NCBI GenBank assembly: GCA_016184145.1
Contig: JACPDF010000027.1
Coordinates: 1-43,345, forward strand
From: Candidatus Woesearchaeota archaeon
Lineage (GTDB): Archaea; Nanobdellota; Nanobdellia; Woesearchaeales; GW2011-AR4
DNA: 43,345 bases
Reading direction: 5' to 3'
Below the pieces are notes generated by a model. It made no database searches. It had not been told where the DNA came from and saw only the letters and a program-made list of their open reading frames with translations. Every line of letters starts with the position of its first letter. The first letter of the stretch is position 1. The translations under genes and the position numbers were made by a program. Positions 15,056-22,416 of the stretch are shown here, in pieces.

Positions 15056-15146
15056 AAAAAGCTTTAAATACAAAAGGGCTTTCTGGGTTTTTACAATGGC
15101 ACGAGTTGATTGTCGTCCTAATCGGCAACGATTTTTCTAGATATGT

Positions 15147-16010
15147 TTGCAATATAATATCGAAAAATTCCGGCAAGGGTGGGCTATAGTGGGAAAGCTA
15201 CAAGTTGTAAAAATAGGAAGTGAATGTGCAATTTCTAACAGGGTGGAATATGGCAGGATAACAGATGTCTGCTATAGTATAACTAGAATGAAGTATGAAG
15301 AGGAAGTAGACACTATCGTGGTTGCTTCAGGGGCAATAAGGTTCGGTCTCTTGGATGAAATTAAGAAAGGATTAAGGTCTCCTGAGGAGCTGAAAAATCG
15401 GCCGCTTGATGCCAAAGAGCTGCAAAGCCTTGCAAGGCTAGGGCAGACGCATTTGATGAATTTTTACGCGGAATGCTTTCAGAGGGCTAATGACCGATAT
15501 ATGGTTGATTTTAACAGGCCTAATAGCATTGCTATCGCCCCCACTCAAGTTTTAGCTACATACCACAATCTTGAGTTGAAAGATGAGAAGCCAAATACAA
15601 TGGAAGGTATACTCAGGGATGCAAGAGAAAGATACAGGGTTCCATTGTTTAATTATAATGACGGGGTAGATTGTTCAGAGGTAATAAGAGACAATGACAA
15701 GCCAGCAGCAGAGATTGCTGTCGCGGTCAATGCAGACTGGCTGATTATGCTGGGCGTAGTTGGTGGACTCTTAGACGCTGATGGAAAGGTAATCCCTGAA
15801 ATTAGGGAAATAACTGCAGACATTGAGGTATTGTGTGAAAAAACTAGTTCTAATGGGACCGGCGGACCAAAAGCAAGGCTTGAAGCTGCGAGAATCCTGA
15901 GAGCAAGCCCAAAACTAATTCCTCTTTATTGGAGTAGTATAGACAAAGGGCTGGAAGGCGCATTGAATGGCGAAGGAACGGTATTCGTTCCTTTAAACAC
16001 AAATATTTAA
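15147..16010 (+). CDS. Amino-acid kinase family protein, glutamate 5-kinase-like
   Basis: ProB-type motifs are in order: LQVVKIGSECAIS (phosphate loop), VVASGAIRFG, LQSLARLGQTHLMNFY, NYNDGVDCSEVIRDND, NADWLIMLGVVGGLLDADGK, and GTGGPKARLEAARI. Glutamate 5-kinase makes glutamyl phosphate for proline synthesis; no PUA domain is present. ProA and ProC are not in the window, so the substrate is tentative. The start is unclear. The frame opens at TTG 15147, and GTG 15189 is closer to the conserved core. The TATA box near 15062-15070 points to ATG 15096, which is in the same frame but cut off by TAG at 15138-15140. ProRS follows after 25 bp. Confidence 0.72.
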   Translation: MQYNIEKFRQGWAIVGKLQVVKIGSECAISNRVEYGRITDVCYSITRMKYEEEVDTIVVASGAIRFGLLDEIKKGLRSPEELKNRPLDAKELQSLARLGQTHLMNFYAECFQRANDRYMVDFNRPNSIAIAPTQVLATYHNLELKDEKPNTMEGILRDARERYRVPLFNYNDGVDCSEVIRDNDKPAAEIAVAVNADWLIMLGVVGGLLDADGKVIPEIREITADIEVLCEKTSSNGTGGPKARLEAARILRASPKLIPLYWSSIDKGLEGALNGEGTVFVPLNTNI

Positions 16011-16035
16011 ATACAAAATGATAAGATAAATTGCA

Positions 16036-17472
16036 ATGCCAAAACAAGAAGAAAAACTAGGGGTAAAGGTAAAGAAATCAGATGATTTTTCTGAGTGGTA
16101 CAACGAGGTCGTTATCAAAGCTGAATTAGCAGAGCATTCTCCCATCAAGGGCTTCATGGTGATAAAGCCTCGCGGTTATAGTATATGGGAAAAAATCCAG
16201 GCGTACCTTGATAAAAACATCAAGAAGCTTGGAGTGAGGAATGCATACTTTCCCCTGCTTATACCTGAAAAATTCTTCAAGAAAGAGGCGGAGCATGCCA
16301 AAGGCTTTGCTCCTGAGTTGGCATGGGTGGTAGAAAAAGAGGAAGGGGAAAGGTATGCAATAAGGCCAACTTCCGAGACAATAATGTATGATTCCTATTC
16401 AAAGTGGATAAGGAGCTGGAGGGATTTGCCTTTAAGGGTTAACCAGTGGTGCAATGTCTTGAGGTGGGAAGTCAAGCAGACAAAATTATTTTTGAGAACT
16501 CGCGAGTTCTTGTGGCAGGAAGGGCATTGCGTCTATGAGACAGAAGAGGAATGCGAGAAAGAGGCAAGGCTTTACCTTAATGAGTACAAAAAAGTTTGCG
16601 AGGAATTGCTGGCAATACCTGTGATTGAAGGGGAGAAGACAGACAAGGAAAGGTTTGCAGGGGCAAAAAGGACTTATACACTGGAAGCCTTAATGCCTGA
16701 CGGCAAAGCGCTGCAGATGGGCACTTCCCATAACCTCGGCCAGAACTTTGCAAAGGCATTTAACATAAGGTTTTTGGGCAGGGACGAACACATTAAGATA
16801 CCGTGGCAGAATTCCTGGGGCGTCTCGACAAGGATGATAGGAGCGATGGTAATGACTCATTCTGACGACAAAGGCCTTGTATTGCCGCCAAAAGTCGCTC
16901 CTACCCAAATTATAATAGTCCCTATCTACAGCAATGAAAACAAGGAAAAAATATTGAAAAAAGCTGAAGAAATAAAAAGCAAGCTGAAAAATTATGAAGT
17001 TGAATTAGACGACAGGGACGGCTATTCCCCTGGATGGAAGTTCAACGAGTGGGAGCTGAAAGGCGTTCCTTTAAGGATAGAAATAGGCCCTAAAGACATC
17101 GAGAAAAGGCAGGTTGTTTTGGCAAGGCGGGATGCTAACGAAAAAGAGGCAGTTCCAGTATCCCAAGTGGATAAAAAAGTGAAAGAGGCCTTGGAGCACA
17201 TCCAGAACAATCTATTCGAGAAGGCAAAGAAATTCCTGAAAGAAAATCTTGTTTTTGCGGAAAGCTGGAAAGACTTTGTAAAGCATCTTAAGGACAGGAA
17301 GCTTGTCAATGCCCCTTTCTGCGGCGGGGTGGAATGCGAGGATTACATAAAAGACAAGACCAATGGCGCAACTTCCCGCTTAATCCCCTTTGGCCAGCCA
17401 AAAACTCTTGGAAAATGCGTGCATTGCGGCAAAGAAGCGAAGTTTATGGTCATATTTGGGAAGGCTTATTAA
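16036..17472 (+). CDS. proS: Prolyl-tRNA synthetase (archaeal/eukaryotic type)
   Basis: The 478-residue class II synthetase starts FSEWYNEVVIKAELAEHSP. Motif 2 is in the region around VNQWCNVLRWEVKQTKLFLRT... and motif 3 near WGVSTRMIGAMVMTHSDDKG. The anticodon-binding domain begins APTQIIIVPIY. The C-terminal zinc-binding extension has four Cys-type ligands (CGGVEC, CVHCG), and the chain ends in Tyr, as is usual for archaeal ProRS. It charges tRNA-Pro. TTTAAATAC about 25-32 bp before the ATG is its promoter. It lies 1.1 kb from the tRNA-Pro gene. Confidence 0.97.
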   Translation: MPKQEEKLGVKVKKSDDFSEWYNEVVIKAELAEHSPIKGFMVIKPRGYSIWEKIQAYLDKNIKKLGVRNAYFPLLIPEKFFKKEAEHAKGFAPELAWVVEKEEGERYAIRPTSETIMYDSYSKWIRSWRDLPLRVNQWCNVLRWEVKQTKLFLRTREFLWQEGHCVYETEEECEKEARLYLNEYKKVCEELLAIPVIEGEKTDKERFAGAKRTYTLEALMPDGKALQMGTSHNLGQNFAKAFNIRFLGRDEHIKIPWQNSWGVSTRMIGAMVMTHSDDKGLVLPPKVAPTQIIIVPIYSNENKEKILKKAEEIKSKLKNYEVELDDRDGYSPGWKFNEWELKGVPLRIEIGPKDIEKRQVVLARRDANEKEAVPVSQVDKKVKEALEHIQNNLFEKAKKFLKENLVFAESWKDFVKHLKDRKLVNAPFCGGVECEDYIKDKTNGATSRLIPFGQPKTLGKCVHCGKEAKFMVIFGKAY

Positions 17473-17511
17473 ATCCAATTTGCACCTTTTCCGCTCCAAT
17501 ACTTATTACAA

Positions 17512-17529
17512 TTCTATTTTACAATAGAA
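17512..17529 (+). terminator. Small hairpin downstream of proS
   Basis: TTCTATT (17512-17518) pairs with AATAGAA (17523-17529) over a 4-base loop, 40 bp after the proS stop. The position suits a transcript end, but archaeal termination mainly uses U-runs, so this is tentative. Confidence 0.3.
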
Positions 17530-17694
17530 AAAGACCAATAAATTTTGGGATTTGATATTTATTTGATGCTTCACACAATAGTGAGTGCTCGTCGGTGCTG
17601 TCCTGTCACATCGGCCTCCTCGCCTATTTATTATTACCATTATTCGATAGTAAATTAAGAAAGTTTTATAAACAAAATTGATTTCACTTTATTA

Positions 17695-18195
17695 ATGAAT
17701 GTGCTTCAATGTGTGCTATGGGGATTTACCCCTGAAGAAGTTATCTCTAACGATTTAATTGAATTTGTAGAGCGCGAGTTTAGAAAAAAAGAAACTCTTA
17801 GGATAAAATCAGTACCAGAAAAAACAGACCCTGCAAAAATAACTTCTGCAGTAATAGGGTATTATTCCCCTTATGGTATAGTTTACATTTCAAATCCAGA
17901 AAGATTAAATTCTGTTAGGTCTGGAGGACTGAGTGGGATAGATTTTGACAATAAACGTATTGTTTTCAGTCCAAACGATGGGGCTTTTTATGATCAGAGA
18001 GACGCCGTTGTTTATGTAACTAATTTTAATACTTATGTTAGGGATGGATACATGGAAGTTTTGATGGAATTCCAAAAAAGAGGGTTTAAATTTTATGAAT
18101 TCGCTCCAAGAGGAATTGGAGATGGACTGATTAGGTATAAATCTCCCCAGCAAATACCTTTCGGTAATCAAATTTCACTTGATAAATTGGTATAA
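17695..18195 (+). CDS. Hypothetical protein, 166 residues
   Basis: I do not recognise this protein. It is soluble, with no membrane helix and one Cys near the N-terminus. It is a mix of helix (ISNDLIEFVEREFRKKE) and strand (AVIGYYSPYGIVYIS, KRIVFSPNDG, DAVVYVTNFN). The alternation of strands and the NERL/FDNKR turns suggest an alpha/beta domain, but no active-site motif can be named. A TATA-like TTTTATAAAC lies about 25-35 bp before the ATG, and the codon use looks like that of neighbours. It stands alone between proS and the small regulators. Confidence 0.55.
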   Translation: MNVLQCVLWGFTPEEVISNDLIEFVEREFRKKETLRIKSVPEKTDPAKITSAVIGYYSPYGIVYISNPERLNSVRSGGLSGIDFDNKRIVFSPNDGAFYDQRDAVVYVTNFNTYVRDGYMEVLMEFQKRGFKFYEFAPRGIGDGLIRYKSPQQIPFGNQISLDKLV

Positions 18196-18335
18196 TACCT
18201 TTGGTGTTACTACTTTTGTTCTCAAATCCCAAAATCACTTTACCCCAATGTGGGCATTATCTTTTTTATTCATGGAGCCGCTATTTGCTGGATATACGGC
18301 AAAATCAAATCTAGACGAATTTCTCATCGTTTCCA

Positions 18336-18575
18336 TTATTCCTCTATAATCTTGGAAATTTCCGCAATTTTTTCTGGGTTTAGGCTAACTTGCAAACCAT
18401 AAGAAGTCTGTTTTTGCAAAATGAATCCTTCTTTAACCAGTTCCTTAACTGCATTTTTTGCCTCTCCAACTGCATGTTTTGGCAGTCCTTTGGTTAAATG
18501 CTCTATGGCTGTATGCTTTCCTCCAATAATCCTAAGTCTAAACATCTTCCTCAGAATAATCTTTTTGAAATTCAT
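18336..18575 (-). CDS. Small winged-helix-like DNA-binding protein
   Basis: The 79-residue protein has a Lys/Arg-rich N-terminus (MNFKKIILRKMFRLR), then a compact helical region (KHTAIEHLTKGLPKH, GEAKNAVKELVKEGFI) and a beta wing (LQKQTSYGLQVSLNPEKI). This is the shape of a minimal winged helix. It is transcribed divergently from another HTH gene at 18678, with a perfect 14-bp palindrome between them. The target is unknown. Confidence 0.6.
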   Translation of the reverse strand: MNFKKIILRKMFRLRIIGGKHTAIEHLTKGLPKHAVGEAKNAVKELVKEGFILQKQTSYGLQVSLNPEKIAEISKIIEE

Positions 18576-18612
18576 ATTCCTTCAAAAATCACAGCATCTA
18601 TATATAGCTTCA

Positions 18613-18626
18613 TTCATTATAATGAA
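18613..18626. promoter_or_regulatory. 14-bp perfect palindrome between two divergent HTH genes
   Basis: TTCATTATAATGAA is its own reverse complement. It lies between the TATA-like boxes of the gene at 18575 (minus) and the gene at 18678 (plus), where one bound dimer could control both promoters. Confidence 0.5.
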
Positions 18627-18677
18627 CATTCAAATATGGAAAAATATATAAACAAGCTCATCTAATAATACATTACA

Positions 18678-19007
18678 ATGGAAGAAAAAACGTCTTTTAG
18701 GCTGGTATTTGGAGATTCCCCAATAGTTAAGGTTATAGACTTTTTCTTGGACAACAGGGAATTTGATTACAGCTTAACAGATATAGCAAAAAATGCCGAT
18801 ATTGGTTGGAGCACCTTGCATGGGTTTTGGGGAAACATAGTGAAGTTGGGAATAGTAATTAAAACTAGAAAAATCGGAAGAGCAGAATTATACAAATTAA
18901 ATCCAAACAGCCTGCTTGTGAAAAAATTGATAGATTTAGACACGGATATTTCTAAAAAATTGATGAATGAAGAAATCAATAAGCAGAAACTAAAAGTCAC
19001 TGCATAA
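18678..19007 (+). CDS. Winged-helix transcriptional regulator, 109 residues
   Basis: The N-terminal half reads SPIVKVIDFFLDNREFDYSL, then TDIAKNADIGWSTLHGFWGN with recognition helix STLHGFWGNIVKLGIV. A wing (IKTRKIGRAELYKLNPNS) follows, then a charged C-terminal helix that could dimerise. It resembles small archaeal winged-helix regulators. AAATATATAAAC about 30 bp before the ATG is a good TATA box. It faces the 79-residue HTH gene across the 18613 palindrome, so mutual or self regulation is plausible. Confidence 0.7.
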   Translation: MEEKTSFRLVFGDSPIVKVIDFFLDNREFDYSLTDIAKNADIGWSTLHGFWGNIVKLGIVIKTRKIGRAELYKLNPNSLLVKKLIDLDTDISKKLMNEEINKQKLKVTA

Positions 19008-19144
19008 TTCTTTTAGTGGAGACTTTACTGAAGAAATTGCCGGGAAACCCTAAAAATTATTTTGTTTGATATTTTCAATTTGAGAATCACCGCGAGAGCG
19101 CAGTTCCCGCAGTTGTTTTGCAACAGATTGTCTGCTTCTCAGAG

Positions 19145-19699
19145 TTATTGCTCTATTTTCTTTGGCACAAACCAGACAGAATTTCTTTTATGTGGCAGGT
19201 ATAGGACAAAATACAATTCTCCAACAGGATAACCCATCTCTTTCAACATTTTAACAGGAGTAAATGTTTTTATCATATGCTCAACATCTCCATCAGACAG
19301 GTTTCCTTCGCCATCAGGATGAGAATGCCAATCGATAATATCCCCTCCTTGTTCAAAATAATTGATAGGAAAGAAAGGTACTCCGCCATAAGAAACAACT
19401 TTATCGCCTTCAACCCTGACCATAGATTGTTCTGGTTTCGCATAATAAATCTCAGTCATCATACCCTCTTTTATTTTTAAAAGCCCTCCTATCTCTACAA
19501 GATGCTCAAGATTTGCAGCATTTACATTGCCGTCTAACTGGGCTCTCGGCAAGTCTCTTTCTGCTTTTTCGGTAAGAAATCTATTTACAAAGTCGGCATA
19601 ATGAGGCAAACTATTTGTGGCTGCAGGATAATATCCGCATTTCTTGCTCTTACAAAAGTCTATTACTTCATTTGTTCCTATTAGCACTCTTTCTGCCAT
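19145..19699 (-). CDS. Stand-alone JAMM/MPN+ metalloprotease-like protein
   Basis: The stretch IIDWHSHPDGEGNLSDGD fits the JAMM rule H-x-H-x(7)-S-x(2)-D exactly: His125, His127, Ser135 and Asp138. The upstream glutamate is likely Glu69 in LVEIGGLLKI, the usual first strand. The rest of the 184 residues has no added domain. JAMM enzymes cut isopeptide or peptide bonds next to ubiquitin-like modifiers; other members act on cysteine or DNA-repair substrates. No ubiquitin-like, E1-like or sulfur-transfer gene lies nearby, so the substrate is open. It appears to be a single-gene unit. Confidence 0.7.
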   Translation of the reverse strand: MAERVLIGTNEVIDFCKSKKCGYYPAATNSLPHYADFVNRFLTEKAERDLPRAQLDGNVNAANLEHLVEIGGLLKIKEGMMTEIYYAKPEQSMVRVEGDKVVSYGGVPFFPINYFEQGGDIIDWHSHPDGEGNLSDGDVEHMIKTFTPVKMLKEMGYPVGELYFVLYLPHKRNSVWFVPKKIEQ

Positions 19700-19769
19700 A
19701 AAACTAGAGAAATTATGTGCTATATAAAGTTTTCTATTTTGTTACTACTAAACAATTAATAATTTTGTT

Positions 19770-20642
19770 TTATTTCCTCAAGCTCCCAGCCACCAACTCA
19801 GAAACATCAATTTTAGAAACTTTTGTAGGAATAGTATTTGTCGTTACAACCTTTATATTTGCTTTCCTTAATTTTTCCAATGCATTCTCCACAAAAACGC
19901 CGTGAACAGCTATGCAAACAAACTTCTTTGCCCCTAACTTTTTTAGTTTTTTTGCAGCTTCTAGTATTGTATGCCCCGTGCTTACGATATCATCAACAAA
20001 AACAACATTTTGATTGTTGATTTTTATTTTTTTGTTTATGCTTATCTTGACTTTTCTTCCTGACAGCCTTTTTTTATTTAATATAACAAACGGATAATTT
20101 AATTTTTCAGCAACTTTTCTTGCCCATTTGTAGCTTTCCCAGTCAGGTCCCACTATTAAAGGGTTTTTGATATTCTTCTTTATGTAAGCGGCAATGTAAG
20201 GATTGGATGTCAGCTTCTCAGTCCTGACGGAAAACAGATTGGAAAGCTCTCCCTGCCTGTGCAGGTGCGGATCAATAATCACGATTTTGTCAAAATATCT
20301 GCTGAATAGCCTGCCTACAACCTTAATGCTTATGCATTCTCCGGGATTAAACCTTGAGTCCTGCCTCAAATAAGGAAAATAAGGCGCGACAAGAATTATT
20401 TTTTTTGCTCCTAAATCCCTAGCGGTTTCAGCGGCAAATATGGCTTCCATGACACAGTCATTAATATAGCCGTAGAAAGACTGGACAAGAACAACATCCT
20501 TGCCCCTTACATTACTCATGAGCCTTACATAAATCTCGCCATCGGGAAACCTCTTTACCTTAAGCTCGGAATAGGGCTTCCTGAGCTTTTTGGCTATTTT
20601 CCCCGCTATATGCCTGCCTCTTGAGCAGCCTATTATTATCAT
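19770..20642 (-). CDS. prs: Ribose-phosphate pyrophosphokinase (PRPP synthetase)
   Basis: The family features are all present: KVKRFPDGEIYVRL, LVAPYFPYLRQDSRF with the flexible-loop Arg, DPHLHRQGELSNLF, and the PRPP-binding VVFVDDIVSTGHTI. It makes PRPP from ribose 5-phosphate and ATP for purine, pyrimidine, His and Trp synthesis. Its 290 residues match the short archaeal class. A TATA-like AATATATAAAT lies about 20-30 bp before the ATG. The only other purine gene in the window is the partial purM, 22 kb away. Confidence 0.97.
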   Translation of the reverse strand: MIIIGCSRGRHIAGKIAKKLRKPYSELKVKRFPDGEIYVRLMSNVRGKDVVLVQSFYGYINDCVMEAIFAAETARDLGAKKIILVAPYFPYLRQDSRFNPGECISIKVVGRLFSRYFDKIVIIDPHLHRQGELSNLFSVRTEKLTSNPYIAAYIKKNIKNPLIVGPDWESYKWARKVAEKLNYPFVILNKKRLSGRKVKISINKKIKINNQNVVFVDDIVSTGHTILEAAKKLKKLGAKKFVCIAVHGVFVENALEKLRKANIKVVTTNTIPTKVSKIDVSELVAGSLRK

Positions 20643-20727
20643 GCCAACCCAACTTTAATTAGAGTATTTATATATTGCTAAAATGAGGCAATTTCAAGTT
20701 AAGTGTCAAAAGCCAATGTAATAGATA

Positions 20728-20768
20728 TGCGAGGCTTGAGCGTATTGTTAGGAAGCGAAAGCCTCGCA
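20728..20768. repeat. 10-bp perfect inverted repeat between arsR-like gene and prs
   Basis: TGCGAGGCTT (20728-20737) is complementary to AAGCCTCGCA (20759-20768) around a 21-bp loop. A smaller GCC-GAA-GGC stem follows at about 20782-20790. The element lies between the 3' end of the two-wing regulator and the start of prs. It is more GC-rich than its surroundings and could be a terminator, a regulatory leader or a small RNA. Confidence 0.5.
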
Positions 20769-20885
20769 CTAATGTTTGTGAGCCGAAGGCGAACGGATTG
20801 AAAAATAAAAAATTCATAAAATAATCGCCGAATGCAAATTGAGAATTTAAAAACACACCTAAATTGACTTTACCCTAAAATGGCA

Positions 20886-21431
20886 TTAACTTAGCTCCCA
20901 CATATCAATAACTCTATCTACAACAGAGTCTAGAAAACTTTCCCTGTAAGTTATCAGCAAATTGATGATATTCCCTTTATCAATCAAGATGCCATAGGCA
21001 GTCTTTCTTCCCTTTTTTGCAAATCCTATGATGTTGCTCTCTTCCAGCTTTTTCAGATGCCATGAAACTGTAGAGGGAGATAAGCCAACAAATTGCACAA
21101 TTTGCTTGTGATTGCAGTTGTTATGGGTTAATATGAATAAAACAATCTTCCTGATGCTTTTTTGCCTCAATAAGCCCAATAACTTTTTATCTTCAGAGCC
21201 AAATTCATTTGGGTAGTACCTCAGATTGTTCCCGTCTCTTTCTTCTTTGATTAAGCCATGCTTGGTTAAGTAGCTGAGATGGTACTTTATAGAGCCTGTT
21301 GACAATCCGCTTTTTCTTTCAATTTCCCTGAAATGGCACCCGGCAAATTTTCTTACAATATCATAGATTTTCCTTCTCGCATCCAGCTCAAGTACTTTTT
21401 TCTTGCCCTCATCAAAAAATTCCTCTGCCAT
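20886..21431 (-). CDS. Two-winged-helix (ArsR/MarR-like) regulator
   Basis: Two winged helices follow each other in 181 residues. The first (about 20-70) contains HFREIERKSGLSTGSIKYHL and a basic wing RDGNNLRYYP. The second (about 90-145) contains CNHKQIVQFVGLSPSTVSWHL with wing KKGRKTAYGILI. The last 30 residues are a helix. It is the second gene of a unit with the membrane protein at 21438 (6-bp gap). A 13-bp motif upstream of that unit recurs before both PepSY genes and the acidic surface-protein gene, so this regulator may control them and itself. A protein with two HTHs would suit a two-half-site target. Confidence 0.85.
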   Translation of the reverse strand: MAEEFFDEGKKKVLELDARRKIYDIVRKFAGCHFREIERKSGLSTGSIKYHLSYLTKHGLIKEERDGNNLRYYPNEFGSEDKKLLGLLRQKSIRKIVLFILTHNNCNHKQIVQFVGLSPSTVSWHLKKLEESNIIGFAKKGRKTAYGILIDKGNIINLLITYRESFLDSVVDRVIDMWELS

Positions 21432-21437
21432 AAGGCC

Positions 21438-21800
21438 TCACTTTTTGATTATTCCAAAGAAAAAACTTAGAAGTATTGCAAAATCAAGGAAGCTGGCAAC
21501 AGGATCAATCCATGACGACCAATCGCCAAAAAAAAGCTCGGTTGACATCAAAAACCCCTTCAATGCAAACAAAAAAAAGGCGGCACTGACATATACGAGC
21601 CTTTTTCTCTGAGTCCTTTTATATGCAATCAAAGTTAAGATAAACAGAACTGTAGCAAGCAACCCGCTGCCTAAGTTCAATAATTCCTCCAGCTCCAGCC
21701 CGAAAACCTCTAAATCATCCCCTTCCTGAGCTAGTGCAACTGGAAGCTGCAGCAGCATCATGGCGATAATTGCAAGGAAAAATGATTTTTTGTTTTTCAT
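21438..21800 (-). CDS. Small exported/membrane protein paired with an HTH regulator
   Basis: I chose ATG 21800 over 21815 because GGAGGGA lies about 7 nt before it. The product has 120 residues: a signal peptide or first helix (MKNKKSFFLAIIAMMLLQ to VALAQ), an acidic loop, then three membrane helices. YVSAAFFLFALKGFLM is close in style to YFSAAFLSLTFGFIAK in the larger membrane protein at 29820, which is also paired with a winged-helix gene. This suggests a related module: membrane protein plus cytoplasmic regulator. The function is unknown. Confidence 0.7.
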   Translation of the reverse strand: MKNKKSFFLAIIAMMLLQLPVALAQEGDDLEVFGLELEELLNLGSGLLATVLFILTLIAYKRTQRKRLVYVSAAFFLFALKGFLMSTELFFGDWSSWIDPVASFLDFAILLSFFFGIIKK

Positions 21801-21876
21801 AATGCATCCCTCCATTTAACAAAATTGTCTTTACAGAACTAATTAAAATCTAATGCTGTTTATAAATAAATTGGTA

Positions 21877-21889
21877 CAATTATAGAATA
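21877..21889 (+). promoter_or_regulatory. Envelope-cluster promoter motif, copy 1
   Basis: CAATTATAGAATA lies about 7 bp upstream (relative to transcription) of the TATA-like box (21859-21870) of the membrane-protein/HTH unit on the minus strand. Confidence 0.6.
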
Positions 21890-21916
21890 ATAAAAAAAGA
21901 AAAAAGCAGGGTAAAA

Positions 21917-22267
21917 TTAATCATCCTCTTCGTCGCTATCCGATTCATGGCCAAGCACATTGAAGTTCTCGTCAAGATGCACGTCTACCTGCTGGCCGTT
22001 ATCTAGGGTAATCTCAACCTCATAATATCCTTCCTCATCACCTACCTCTGTTTCAGTTACTCTGCCCTGGCCAATATAATTAAGAGCAGCTGCACTTGCT
22101 TCTTCTAATGCACTCCCCGTGATGGCCGCTTCATTTTCGTCGTCGTCGTCTTCTTGGCTCTTTTGCGAGGTTACTGCAGAGGCTATAAAAACGCCTGTTG
22201 CCAATATCATCACAACAAGAAGCCCTAAAGTTACCTTTAGAATTGTCCTTTCTGTTGTTTTATCCAT
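21917..22267 (-). CDS. Membrane-anchored PepSY-domain protein
   Basis: ATG 22267 is chosen because GGAGG lies 7 nt before it; the frame opens earlier at a TTG (22342), but that stretch covers a leader hairpin. The 116-residue product has one membrane helix (ILKVTLGLLVVMILATGVFIAS), then an acidic linker and a PepSY-like domain (ALEEASAAALNYIG to VDVHLDENFNVLG). PepSY domains are thought to inhibit or modulate extracellular proteases or to sense ions. The domain is likely outside the cell. A second PepSY protein is encoded just upstream. Two copies of the shared promoter motif precede the TATA box. Confidence 0.75.
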   Translation of the reverse strand: MDKTTERTILKVTLGLLVVMILATGVFIASAVTSQKSQEDDDDENEAAITGSALEEASAAALNYIGQGRVTETEVGDEEGYYEVEITLDNGQQVDVHLDENFNVLGHESDSDEEDD

Positions 22268-22293
22268 TTTCCTGCCTCCGAGTTTTTTTACGA

Positions 22294-22329
22294 GGAGGCT
22301 GGGAAATCCTTTGATTTCCAGCTGCCTCC
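22294..22329 (-). promoter_or_regulatory. Hairpin in the leader of the PepSY gene
   Basis: On the mRNA strand GGAGGC-(A)-GCTGGAAATC pairs with GATTTCC-(C)-AGC-CTCC over a short loop. It lies between the TATA box (about 22361-22370) and the ribosome site of the ATG at 22267. Its 5' arm carries a second, decoy-like GGAGG. The GGAAATC/GATTTCC core resembles the palindromes seen elsewhere in the window. Confidence 0.5.
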
Positions 22330-22380
22330 TTATTCTTAACAAAAATATGAAATATGTATATCTTTAAATAGTTCGTAGTT

Positions 22381-22412
22381 CAATTATAGAATATTAGTAC
22401 AATCATAGAATA
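22381..22412 (+). promoter_or_regulatory. Envelope-cluster promoter motif, copies 2 and 3
   Basis: CAATTATAGAATA (22381-22393) and CAATCATAGAATA (22400-22412) are direct repeats 19 bp apart. The nearer copy is about 10 bp upstream of the TATA box of the small PepSY gene; the farther one reaches to 5 bp from the stop of the large PepSY gene. Confidence 0.65.
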
Positions 22413-22416
22413 ATAA

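Noticed and set aside
20668-20856. 62-codon frame over the hairpin upstream of prs
   Set aside because: Low-complexity Phe/Leu-rich product, no start signal, and the stem-loop explains the sequence constraint.
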